Of a DNA stretch of 44,604 bases, positions 13,168-21,589 are shown one piece after another. Within the stretch, counting starts at the first letter, position 1, and every line of letters begins with the position of its first letter. The DNA comes from a virus: the IMG/VR virus record IMGVR_UViG_3300033149_004711, positions 1-44,604 of that record; one strand, given 5' to 3'. The translations under genes and the position numbers were made by a program. A model generated the notes under the pieces. That model saw nothing but the letters and a program-made list of their open reading frames with translations, was not told the origin of the DNA and did not search any database.

Positions 13168-14351
13168 GGAAGGAGTCGTGGCTCAAACGTTATCTTCGCT
13201 ACACCCATCGCAGCGAGGCGAATGAGCAATTCCACTTTTGGGCAGGGGTGTCATGCATCGCAGGTGTGCTTGAGCGGAGTGTGTGGATTGACACAGGGCA
13301 TGGGTATCGGCTCTACCCCAATATGTACATCTTGCTTGTAGCGAAGTCGGGGAAGCGTAAAACGAGCGCGGCTGACTTCTCAATTCCACTCCTTGAGGAG
13401 GTGGGGGTGACGGTGTTTAGAGAGAAGATCACGAATGCCGCGCTGACGCGGTATTTGCATAATCAGTGTGAGTTGGATGAGGATGGAGGGGTGGTGAAGC
13501 CCGCCGCGGGGTTTCTTTACACCGGCGAAGCCGCGGTGTTGTTTAGCAGGGAGTCGATGGTTGACGGCTTGATGAACACCCTGACAAGCATCTACCTCTG
13601 CCCTGACCTTTGGACGTCGGTGACAAAAACGCAGGGGGTGGATAGGTTGTATCATGTTTGCCTGAATTTGTTAGGTGCAACCGTACCAGACCTGCTCGCG
13701 AAGTGGGTGGGGGAGGTGTTGTTTAGTGGGTTTATGGCGCGGTTGATTATCGTAACGGGTGGGGAGAAGCGTAAGCGTCCGCTGTTCTACGGCGCGAGGG
13801 AGGAGGAGTTGGTGTTGTATGAAGAGTTGACGCGAGACTTACGGGAGATGCGGAAGTTGAAAGGGGAGTTTGTGGTGACGGAGGAGTGTGTGAGGTTTCT
13901 CGAAGCGTGGTATGCGAATCGCGAGCCCCCCGAAGATGAGCGGTTTGACGGATTTTTTGAACGAGAGCATGATCACGTCCTGAAGATCGCGATGGTGTTG
14001 GCGGTGAGTGAGGGTAAGGGGTTGGTGGTGGATGTGCCGCAGGCAGAAGCTGCGATCATGGCGGTCGAGAACATAAAGGCTGGGATGTCTGAGGTGTATG
14101 CGGGGTTTGGTACGCATGTGCAAGCAGAACACATCGCGAGGTTGCGCGAGCAGTTGAAGGAAGCTGGGGGTGTAGTGCCTCACTCAGTGTTGTTGCGCAA
14201 AAATTGGTATAGGATGACGCGCGATGACTTCAACGCCGCGATCGGGTTGTTGTCTGAGTCGGGGGAGGTTGTGCAGGTTAGGTTGAAGGGAGGACGGGGG
14301 TATGTGTTGTCGGAGGTGTTGGAGGAGGAGAGAGGGGGTAGCGATGACTGA
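13164..14351 (+). CDS. DUF3987-like replicative helicase/primase-associated ATPase
   Basis: Encodes 395 residues. ATG 13164 follows GGAGG at about 13153 and overlaps the polymerase stop. ILLVAKSGKRKT near residue 60 is a degenerate Walker A; HVCLNLLGATVPDLL around residue 175 matches the family's Walker B/sensor region. The C-terminus holds a winged-helix-like segment (RMTRDDFNAAIGLLSESGEV). DUF3987 proteins are phage and plasmid replication helicases. It is the last rightward gene and converges with the ATP-grasp gene 38 bp away; no terminator is visible between them. Confidence 0.8.
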   Translation: MRKESWLKRYLRYTHRSEANEQFHFWAGVSCIAGVLERSVWIDTGHGYRLYPNMYILLVAKSGKRKTSAADFSIPLLEEVGVTVFREKITNAALTRYLHNQCELDEDGGVVKPAAGFLYTGEAAVLFSRESMVDGLMNTLTSIYLCPDLWTSVTKTQGVDRLYHVCLNLLGATVPDLLAKWVGEVLFSGFMARLIIVTGGEKRKRPLFYGAREEELVLYEELTRDLREMRKLKGEFVVTEECVRFLEAWYANREPPEDERFDGFFEREHDHVLKIAMVLAVSEGKGLVVDVPQAEAAIMAVENIKAGMSEVYAGFGTHVQAEHIARLREQLKEAGGVVPHSVLLRKNWYRMTRDDFNAAIGLLSESGEVVQVRLKGGRGYVLSEVLEEERGGSDD

Positions 14352-14389
14352 CCTTACTCCGACTGTTCGAGAAGTGAGCGGGCGAAGCG

Positions 14390-15640
14390 TTAGAAGGCGA
14401 GTAACGGCAACTGCTCAATTGCGCGGTTGTGCACATCAGTGCGATACTGTTTGTTTGCAACCTCGACAGCATCGAGGGTTGTGTAGACGGCTTGCGCCGC
14501 GCGTTCGATCGACGGCGACCTTGCCACCGCAGTCAACACATTCCCATCCGCCCCACTCACATAATACTCCTTCCCGATACGCATTGCATCACTCAGGTAG
14601 ATTTGCGCGGGTGCGCGGTGGGGCAGACCGATGCGGTGTTGTTTTGGTTTACCTGCGAAGGGGTAGGGTGGGGTTGAGAGTCGAACGCCAACGGCAAAGT
14701 CGGATGTTGAAAGGGGGAAGCGGTGGGCAGTGCCGTTAAGCATATCGTAGATGAGGTTGCTGATCGGTTCGTCGAGCAACTCATTGATGGTTTGGATCGC
14801 GTCGTAGCCGAACCGGGGGGTGAATTCGAGGAAGTAGATGTCACCATGCTCGTCGAGGATTGTGTTGACGTCAACCGGTCCGACATAGCGTGATGCAGCG
14901 AGGATTGGCTCGATGCGTTGAAGCGTAGCTTCGTAGATGCGCGGGGTTGTGGAAGGAACGGTCATGACAACGTTCCCGGCACAGCCAGTGTTGGGGCCCA
15001 ACCCACCATTCATAAACTTCTTTTCCTCGAACGTGCAATTGAACGGTCGGAGGAACTGCTTACCATCCCACCATCCTTCAAACGACAACTCTACACCCCC
15101 AACAAAATCTTCAAGCACGACAGGCATCCGCTGTTGGGGCAAGAGGGTGCGGATGATGTCAAGCTCGCGCAGCATGTCCTCCCACGACGAACTGACGTAC
15201 GTTAGGTCGGTTGACGCGTTGTTGCAGGGTTTGAGGACGAGCCTGCGCTTAACCTTCCTCACATACGCTTTCATACCGTCGACATCACTCGACCAAAACT
15301 TCTTCGCACGCGGCACTTTAATCCCAACTTCCTCACACAACTTGATCGCACCAGCGCGGTCGAGCTCAAGCCAGTCGGCGAGCGACGCCGCCCCAAAAAC
15401 GGGGTGGCCGCGTTGGATCGCGCGATCCGCAGCCTTCCCAAACCCACTCATATCGTAGATGACATAACGCCCGGACTCAAAAAAGCTGTCGGGGGTGTGT
15501 TGCTTTGGGAGGATGCCGTCGTACATTTGTTTGTGGTGGCGGTCGTGGATGTAAACACGGATGTCATCACCACGCTTCGCCATACGCAACGCGATGGGTA
15601 AGAAGTCGCCGTATTTTGAGATTAACGCAAATTTGTGCAT
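14390..15640 (-). CDS. ATP-grasp ligase, PurD-like
   Basis: Encodes 416 residues; GGAGGCACG precedes ATG 15640. The N-terminal Rossmann-like part starts MHKFALISKYGDFLPIALRM. The ATP-grasp core includes RRLVLKPCNN near residue 135, PVVLEDFVGG, and IYFLEFTPRFGYDAIQ with the metal-binding E and R. It resembles phosphoribosylamine-glycine ligase, but no other purine gene is present. A carboxylate-amine ligation on a phage molecule (modified base, peptide or glycan) is an alternative. Last gene of the leftward block, with a palindrome copy 15 bp upstream of its start. Confidence 0.82.
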   Translation of the reverse strand: MHKFALISKYGDFLPIALRMAKRGDDIRVYIHDRHHKQMYDGILPKQHTPDSFFESGRYVIYDMSGFGKAADRAIQRGHPVFGAASLADWLELDRAGAIKLCEEVGIKVPRAKKFWSSDVDGMKAYVRKVKRRLVLKPCNNASTDLTYVSSSWEDMLRELDIIRTLLPQQRMPVVLEDFVGGVELSFEGWWDGKQFLRPFNCTFEEKKFMNGGLGPNTGCAGNVVMTVPSTTPRIYEATLQRIEPILAASRYVGPVDVNTILDEHGDIYFLEFTPRFGYDAIQTINELLDEPISNLIYDMLNGTAHRFPLSTSDFAVGVRLSTPPYPFAGKPKQHRIGLPHRAPAQIYLSDAMRIGKEYYVSGADGNVLTAVARSPSIERAAQAVYTTLDAVEVANKQYRTDVHNRAIEQLPLLAF

Positions 15641-15655
15641 CGTGCCTCCATGCGG

Positions 15656-15672
15656 ATTTCATTTAATGAAAT
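15656..15672. promoter_or_regulatory. 17-bp palindrome copy 3
   Basis: ATTTCA-TTTAA-TGAAAT, 15 bp upstream of the ATP-grasp start on the minus strand. The TGA stop of the preceding gene (15659-15661) lies inside it. Flank GCGG matches copies 1 and 6. Confidence 0.85.
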
Positions 15673-15829
15673 TCTTCTGCCCAACAGGAACTCCAATCGG
15701 TCCACGCCCCCTGCCCCTACCAAGCCCCCGTCCCTTACCCCGCGACCGAATCCTTCGTCCACCCAACCCTGCCGCGAACCCCTCGGGGGTCCCAGCTTTC
15801 ACCCGTCCCAACCTTCTTGTCACCCTCAC
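15659..15829 (-). CDS. 56-residue glycine/arginine-rich basic protein
   Basis: GTG 15829 lies six bases after GGAGG (15836-15840). The product starts MRVTRRLGRVKAGTPEGFAA and continues with GGRRIRSRGKGRG and GRGRGRG, ending GQKNFIK. It is strongly basic with RG repeats, as in nucleic-acid-binding or virion DNA-packing proteins. Located directly after the largest ejection protein gene, so it might be a minor virion or DNA-condensing protein. Its stop codon is formed by the palindrome. Confidence 0.7.
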   Translation of the reverse strand: MRVTRRLGRVKAGTPEGFAAGLGGRRIRSRGKGRGLGRGRGRGPIGVPVGQKNFIK

Positions 15830-15845
15830 ACCACACCTCCTACCA

Positions 15846-18800
15846 TCATCGTTGTTTTTGTAACACTCTCCTCTTCAGCTCTGCCAACGACGTAGCAGGC
15901 TTCTGTGGTAACGGTTCTGTACGCCCGACAACCATCTGCCACGGCGTCGCCCCTGCCTTTGCCCCCGACACAACCTTCTTGGCTTGTCCAACACCCGGCA
16001 CTCCCATCGCCTTCCCAGTAATCTCCGGCCACGTCGCACGCGTCGGCGGCCATCCAGCAACCTTTGACGTAACCGCACCAGCCAGCTCTCCAACTGCCCC
16101 AAACGGGCTACTCCCAAACCTCACCGCACCCCCAGGTCCGGGCACTACCTCACTGACCTCCTTCACCGCCCTCCACACCGCAACCTCCCACGGCTCACCC
16201 TCGTCAAGCGCACGGTCGAGTGCGTTGAAAGGTGTGGGGAATGGTGAGGGGATGCCCAGAATGTCTTCATAGAACGTGTTTAGCAACGTCGCACCGACGA
16301 CAAGCGTTGCGAGCTTGTTGACGCGGGTGCGCATACTCATCCCAACTTTACCCACTCCAAGCACGTCCTTCGTGATAAACCCCCATTGGTTGATGACGAA
16401 GGTTTGGAAGAGGGTGAGGGCACGTCCGAGCGCATGCGCTTGGATTGGCGCGATGTCCGTACGTGCAGCACTGGCTTGGGTGCGTATAACAACATCATCT
16501 GCAAAGCGAAACGCCGCCTTCCCACTCAACCCCAACTCTTCAACAGCGTGCGCGTGTGCACCAAGCCACACCGCCTTTGCGGTGAGCATGTCGAGGTATT
16601 GCAAGGGTGCGATACCTGCCCTACCGATCTGCAACCGTGCACGCCCCACCGTCGTCCCGGCTGCCCTGATTGCGGGGCTGCGTGCAGCCGCCATCCTTTT
16701 TGTGATGAACCCAAGGTTGGACGTGAGGTCGTGCAGTGCGGTGTCAAACTCCCGTCCGATGAGCACATTGCTGTGGTCGAGTGCGTAGCGTGTAGCGCGT
16801 GCGTTCGCGGGGCGCGCTGCATCGAGCAGCACCTCCGCAATCCCACGTGATGTGTACTTCGGTCCGATTTCGACTGCTGCGTGTAGGATGGCTGTGGGTT
16901 GGATGAGAGCAGAACGGAAGCTTGCGCTCAGGATAGAAAAGGTGATGTTGCGATTGAGGGTAAGGAGTGCGCGGTCAAGCGGGCCTGTCGAAACCGTCCC
17001 CGCCCCCACCTGCCTATTCAACCAATCGCTGATAAGGCGGTAGGCGTGCGGGTTGGACTCTTGCAACGAAAACCTCTCAACGACCTTCCCCGTTTCATCC
17101 TTGATTGGGATCGTTCCCAACAACTCTCGTGCCCGTGCGTGAGCGGGTGCAGTGTGGATGTATTGCAACGCGCGCTCACTATACATCTTAAAGATGCGGT
17201 CGGCGCGTAGCTCAAGCGGTTCGATGCTGCGCTTGCGTGTGGTTTCGTGCACGAAGCGTGGACTCGCGAGCCTGAAGAATTTCTCGGTCGGTGTTGTGAT
17301 GGGACTGACGCCCTGCTCTGCACCCCGCACAACCGTGCGAAAGAACGTGAAGTAGTCCTCAACCTCCTCAAACGGCTCCTTGCCGTTGAGCACCCTCGCC
17401 TCGTTCACTCTATCGTAGAATTCCTTGAGCTTAGCACGCATCGCTTCATACATCCACTTCTCACTCTCAGCCAGTTCGGTGTCGACACCCGGAATCTCCT
17501 TCACCCGCATCACCTTCAACGTTTCTAACCCCCCGGGTTGCTTTGCGATCGCGTATGCACCAATTCTCTTCCAACTCTTACTGCGCAACCCCAACCTCTT
17601 CCCTTCCCCATCGACCCACTCCACCAACGCCTTCATTTCCCTTCTCCACCCTGCGTTCGTCATAACCATCGGATCGCAGAAAAGCTCGCGTGCGATTGGG
17701 TGAATGCGTTCGAACATGCGTGGGGCAGTCTCGATTGAGAAGTCTATCCTACTCAACCTAAACTTATCATACACACTTTTCTGCACCGGTGTTTTTGCAA
17801 TCGCGCGCAATGCTTCGAGGTCGGTGTTGTAGACTGGGGGGCGTCCATCGCGTTGCTTGACAACCTTCAGCACCTCCATCGGTGCGTCGTGGGTGAGCCC
17901 ACGTAAGTCTTGTATCTCCATCTCGCCGTACTTGATACCATCATACCCGCGAGCGACAGCTTCGCGCGCAACCATCTGATCGACGTGCATCAACTCCTCA
18001 CCATCCATCTCGCTGAATGGTTTGCTGAAACGCTTTTCGGCTTCCTTTACATAATCCCTTCCCTTAAACCACTTATACCAAAGGTACTCCGTTGGTGCTC
18101 CTTCAAACGGCTCAACCTCCTTTTGTGGGATTTCTAACAGGTTTTTGAACTCAAGCTCCGTTGCCTTGTACCACCGCGGATCACACCACGATGGGGTTTC
18201 GACGTAGTAGAACGTCCCAGCGGAGATTTCCCCTTCAGGCCGACTGCGTATATACCTATACCCAACCACAACGCGCTTGTTGCCTTCAGACGCACCCGAC
18301 ACCGCCTTCCCGACCGCAACCGTCCCATCAGGCTTCAACACCACGTTCGAGTCCCCTAACTGCCACCCCTTGACCTCCGGCAGAGTCTTCTTCGCTTCTG
18401 GCGGTCTGAACACAGGCGCACGCAACCACGGTTTACCCTTAGCCATGACCTCCACATCCTTCACAACCTTCATCTCAGCCAGTTTTCGTACCACACGTGC
18501 AGCCACCCCACGTAGTAGTGGTGGGGCAACTGTCCACAACCCCGCGTCGGCTGCAAACCCTGTCAACCCCGCGCGTGTTGCGATTGGCTCTTTCAACATC
18601 GCCTCAATCTCCGCCTCACTCAACCCCGCTTCGCGGAGGTGGCGTCGGGCCGGCTCCATCCAGTGTTCCGCAAACCGTTCTGCGAGCGGACGGATCGCTG
18701 CCGAAGGCGCTTGCATCGCGGCAAGGGGTGCAGCGGCTGCAACCGCTGGGATTTTCATTGCGGTGCGGAGTTGCCGTTCTCCATACTCAGCAGCTTGTTG

Positions 18801-19073
18801 TGCGGTGCGTTGTGCCCGCTCAGGACCCTCCTTGAGGTAGTCCCACACACGCCGTCCCACATCCTGCCACCACGGGGTTTCCTGCACGTATTGGTCGAAC
18901 TCCTCCTCACTCATCCCCCTACCTCGCACCTCCCCTTCCGCGTAGTCGGTGAGTTGTGTGAGTATCTGCTTGCCTTGGTCGTCAAGACGCCCCTCCTCAC
19001 CAAGCTTGGTCAACCTCTCAATCTCGGAGAGAACGTCCCGAAGCCGACTATCTTCCTGTAACCTTTCTTGCAC
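15846..19073 (-). CDS. Large internal virion (ejection) protein, polyvalent type
   Basis: Encodes 1075 residues from GTG 19073. The first 110 residues are charged and helical; an alanine-rich stretch follows at about 115-135 (PAVAAAAPLAAMQAP). Residues 280-410 are beta-rich (TFYYVETPSW) with AVARGYDGIKYGE-type sequence, as in polyvalent ADP-ribosyltransferase-like or peptidase-like modules. The C-terminal 400 residues are helical with hydrophobic segments. Size, position at the end of the tail genes and company of two smaller helical proteins fit a podovirus ejection protein such as T7 gp16. Enzymatic function is not proven. Confidence 0.75.
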   Translation of the reverse strand: MQERLQEDSRLRDVLSEIERLTKLGEEGRLDDQGKQILTQLTDYAEGEVRGRGMSEEEFDQYVQETPWWQDVGRRVWDYLKEGPERAQRTAQQAAEYGERQLRTAMKIPAVAAAAPLAAMQAPSAAIRPLAERFAEHWMEPARRHLREAGLSEAEIEAMLKEPIATRAGLTGFAADAGLWTVAPPLLRGVAARVVRKLAEMKVVKDVEVMAKGKPWLRAPVFRPPEAKKTLPEVKGWQLGDSNVVLKPDGTVAVGKAVSGASEGNKRVVVGYRYIRSRPEGEISAGTFYYVETPSWCDPRWYKATELEFKNLLEIPQKEVEPFEGAPTEYLWYKWFKGRDYVKEAEKRFSKPFSEMDGEELMHVDQMVAREAVARGYDGIKYGEMEIQDLRGLTHDAPMEVLKVVKQRDGRPPVYNTDLEALRAIAKTPVQKSVYDKFRLSRIDFSIETAPRMFERIHPIARELFCDPMVMTNAGWRREMKALVEWVDGEGKRLGLRSKSWKRIGAYAIAKQPGGLETLKVMRVKEIPGVDTELAESEKWMYEAMRAKLKEFYDRVNEARVLNGKEPFEEVEDYFTFFRTVVRGAEQGVSPITTPTEKFFRLASPRFVHETTRKRSIEPLELRADRIFKMYSERALQYIHTAPAHARARELLGTIPIKDETGKVVERFSLQESNPHAYRLISDWLNRQVGAGTVSTGPLDRALLTLNRNITFSILSASFRSALIQPTAILHAAVEIGPKYTSRGIAEVLLDAARPANARATRYALDHSNVLIGREFDTALHDLTSNLGFITKRMAAARSPAIRAAGTTVGRARLQIGRAGIAPLQYLDMLTAKAVWLGAHAHAVEELGLSGKAAFRFADDVVIRTQASAARTDIAPIQAHALGRALTLFQTFVINQWGFITKDVLGVGKVGMSMRTRVNKLATLVVGATLLNTFYEDILGIPSPFPTPFNALDRALDEGEPWEVAVWRAVKEVSEVVPGPGGAVRFGSSPFGAVGELAGAVTSKVAGWPPTRATWPEITGKAMGVPGVGQAKKVVSGAKAGATPWQMVVGRTEPLPQKPATSLAELKRRVLQKQR

Positions 19074-19929
19074 GATTCAATAACTCCTCCACCGACGCGT
19101 CCGCCGACGGTGGCGATGACGGTGGTGTTTGTGGCTGTGGTGGTTGTTGGAGTGGACGCACACCCCACGCATCTGGCCAGAGTTTGTGCTCCTCCGTATA
19201 CAACTCAAACCCCTGTGGGTTGAAGACGTAGGTGTTATACCACGGTAACATCGCTTTGCGCGCTTCGGTGGGTAAGCCGGAGAAGGCGACGAGTGCATCC
19301 GCAGCCATCTTCGCACGTGGGTCAGCCTTCGCAGCCGCGTTGACACGCGCAATCGTTTCGCGTGACTCGACATCCATCTTTTGTAGTTGCTCGCGTAACT
19401 CCCTCGCCTTCCTTGCCAACTCCTTTTGCACCCTCAATCGTTCATCCTGCATCTCCTTTTGCGCACGCAGCCGCTCCTCCTGCAACTCCTTTTGTGCCTT
19501 CGCCCTCCCCGTTGCCACCTCGCGCTGCGCCTGCAACTGCTTCTCCAACCGCTCCCCAGCTTGTGTCTCTCTAAACCTCATCGCTTCCGTCACACCTCCT
19601 ACAGCCTGTGCAGCAGCTGACTCAAGCAACGCCGGGTCTTTGCGTATGCGTTCCTCAATGAGTTTGGAAAGCTTTTTGGGTGGGCGTACGTAGTTGCCAG
19701 CCTCATCACGCGGAAAACTAACCCTACCATCCGTAGCCTGCTCCACTCTTGCTGCAAACTGATTGAATTGTGGTTGAGGGAGGTCGGAGAAGTCGTAACC
19801 CATGTTGTTGAGTGCAGCGAGGGCGTTGAGGGTGGCTTGTCGTGCACTCTCCCTCTCCCTCGCTTTTATCGTATACGCCGCAATCACCGCGTCGGTGATG
19901 GGCGTGCCGGAGTACCCGCTTCCGTACAT
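19048..19929 (-). CDS. Coiled-coil internal virion protein
   Basis: Encodes 293 residues; AGAGGTGATGC precedes ATG 19929. Residues 120-200 are a long coiled coil made of near-repeats, QKELQEERLRAQ and QKEMQDERLRVQ. The C-terminus is proline-rich (PPQPQTPPSSPP) and overlaps the large ejection protein gene by 26 bases. Likely one of three DNA-ejection or core proteins. Confidence 0.75.
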   Translation of the reverse strand: MYGSGYSGTPITDAVIAAYTIKARERESARQATLNALAALNNMGYDFSDLPQPQFNQFAARVEQATDGRVSFPRDEAGNYVRPPKKLSKLIEERIRKDPALLESAAAQAVGGVTEAMRFRETQAGERLEKQLQAQREVATGRAKAQKELQEERLRAQKEMQDERLRVQKELARKARELREQLQKMDVESRETIARVNAAAKADPRAKMAADALVAFSGLPTEARKAMLPWYNTYVFNPQGFELYTEEHKLWPDAWGVRPLQQPPQPQTPPSSPPSADASVEELLNRARKVTGR

Positions 19930-19944
19930 GCATCACCTCTCAAT

Positions 19945-20721
19945 CTAAAACGACGGGCTCGGTTTGCGAAGTGCGGCGGCCAAAATCGCCGCACCAACAA
20001 TGTCCCCACCCAGCCCCCACATCGGGGAAGGTCCTGTGGTTGACGAGATCGAGGTCGGCATCCCCACACCGCTTGCTTGCACCGCGTAGGGCAAGAAGCC
20101 GTATTGAGTGCGTCCATACTCAGCAATCTGCCGTTGGATCGCGACGTCCTCCGGCGACATTTGCATCAACGCAGCCTGTAGGGGCATTGCCAACGTTTCA
20201 TAAGGCGCGCGTGTGTAGGTGGGGGCTAACTGTAACGCCCCCATCCGCCTCCGCATCGCGTTCTCATACGACGACATCGCAATCTCTGAAAGGAGACGGT
20301 CAAAGTCCGCCGTCGACTTTGCTAAATACTCCCCCGCCGCGTACGCCCCCGCACTCGTCCTGCCGGGTCTGCCGTAGGTTTCTGCCAACTGCGCGAGGTC
20401 ACTCTCGCGCTGCGTCCTCAACTGCCGTTGGAGTGCGTCGTATAAGCCAGAGACGTCGAACGGCTCCCCAGTCTCCAGCATCGCCGACAGCGCGGCGGAC
20501 GCTTCAGGTGGCGTCTGCCACGCTTGCTTGTCCATCAAGGTTTGGTATGCTGACTCCGTCGCGCCCATCCACGGGGCTGGCTGTGCCGCGTACGGACCCG
20601 GCCACATCTCCCAACTCTCGCCCACCCTCGGTGCGAGGTATGGGAACAGATACTGGCTCTGAAACCGCCGTTGTTCCCTGCTCGGACCGCTGTAACTCTT
20701 GCTCTTGCTTCCTCCACCCAT
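19945..20721 (-). CDS. Internal virion / ejection-type protein
   Basis: Encodes 258 residues. ATG 20721 follows GGGAGGAAATTGAAG; the start MGGGSKSKSYSGPS is of a type seen in small podovirus ejection proteins. Middle part alanine-rich and helical; C-terminus with a glycine-rich hydrophobic helix (GLGGDIVGAAILAAALR). Overlaps the GNAT gene by 218 bases. Confidence 0.72.
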   Translation of the reverse strand: MGGGSKSKSYSGPSREQRRFQSQYLFPYLAPRVGESWEMWPGPYAAQPAPWMGATESAYQTLMDKQAWQTPPEASAALSAMLETGEPFDVSGLYDALQRQLRTQRESDLAQLAETYGRPGRTSAGAYAAGEYLAKSTADFDRLLSEIAMSSYENAMRRRMGALQLAPTYTRAPYETLAMPLQAALMQMSPEDVAIQRQIAEYGRTQYGFLPYAVQASGVGMPTSISSTTGPSPMWGLGGDIVGAAILAAALRKPSPSF

Positions 20722-21220
20722 CTTCAATTTCCTCCCTTAAAACACCAAAAAGGTGATAATCATACAACCTATCGTTGTGCGGAAACGCCTTCCTAACCAC
20801 CCCCTCTTCCACCAAACCGACACGCTTAATGAAGCGGATGGTGGCACGTGCATATGCGGGCGCGTAGGTTGAAAGGCGTTGTAAGTTAAGGGTTTGTATG
20901 ACCCAACCGATCATCTCCCTCACAACCTCCTCCCGACCCTTAAGCCTCCTGTCCCAGAAGAAGATGTGCGCTTCTGCATCAACCCCCACCACGATGTTGT
21001 TGCACCACATCACCCCCACCCACTCAGCATCGTCGTTCTGGAACTCAAACCACAGCGACTCTGGGTCGGTGAGCAGTTGCATAAACCACTTAACATCCCC
21101 TCTGAGGTGGTTGGGTAGGATTTGTGGGAATTTTTGAAACATCCTCCACAAAAACTTTGTTTTTTCTGGCGTCAACACCAAAGGCTCAACGTTGGGGGGT
21201 AAAGGTGGTTGTGGTAGCAT
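20504..21220 (-). CDS. GNAT-family acetyltransferase with disordered tail
   Basis: Encodes 238 residues; GAGGTGAAGT precedes ATG 21220. GWVIQTLNLQRLSTYAPAYA followed by ATIRFIKRVGLVEEG matches the GNAT core (a variable acetyl-CoA loop, then the N...A helix and GF/GL turn). The last 70 residues overlap the next gene and look disordered, so the natural C-terminus may lie near 20720 if a frameshift is present. GNAT proteins occur next to podovirus tail and ejection genes; the substrate is unknown. Confidence 0.75.
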   Translation of the reverse strand: MLPQPPLPPNVEPLVLTPEKTKFLWRMFQKFPQILPNHLRGDVKWFMQLLTDPESLWFEFQNDDAEWVGVMWCNNIVVGVDAEAHIFFWDRRLKGREEVVREMIGWVIQTLNLQRLSTYAPAYARATIRFIKRVGLVEEGVVRKAFPHNDRLYDYHLFGVLREEIEDGWRKQEQELQRSEQGTTAVSEPVSVPIPRTEGGRELGDVAGSVRGTASPVDGRDGVSIPNLDGQASVADAT

Positions 21221-21223
21221 ACT

Positions 21224-21589
21224 TCACCTCAAAATTAAAATGTTCAACTTAGCATTATCTGCTGTGCACTTAACGTAAAGTTCTGAGTCGGTCCAATCAC
21301 CCCGTCTCGAATCATACACCACCCCATCCCTGTCGATGTTCCAGATGTAGTGGGTGGGTATACGACCGAGTCCGTGAGTGATTGTGATTTCCGTCCCCGC
21401 TGCACCGCTGTCATCAGTCGAGAAGGAGTAGGATGCGAGGTTGTGCACCTCAACAAGCCCGTTTAGCACATCAGCAAGGTGACGGAAGTGGGAGTTGAGT
21501 GCGAAGAGCAACTCGTCGAAGAATCGCAACACCTGCGCATCCTCCAACTCCTTTGGGGTTGATGGTAGGAATGGTGTGCTTATAATCAT
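21224..21589 (-). CDS. Small tail-associated structural protein
   Basis: Encodes 121 residues. The N-terminal helix is followed by a beta domain with TEITITHGLGRIPTHYIW, a motif typical of phage fibre and tail-surface domains. The 23423 product has the related AHGLGAIPDVVLV. Overlaps the nozzle gene by four bases. Confidence 0.72.
   Translation of the reverse strand: MIISTPFLPSTPKELEDAQVLRFFDELLFALNSHFRHLADVLNGLVEVHNLASYSFSTDDSGAAGTEITITHGLGRIPTHYIWNIDRDGVVYDSRRGDWTDSELYVKCTADNAKLNILILR

Noticed and set aside
14344-14739. Rightward gene starting at ATG 14344, overlapping the helicase stop
   Set aside because: Apart from the ATG overlap it is wholly antisense to the ATP-grasp gene, has a cysteine/arginine-rich shadow composition and no recognisable motif.
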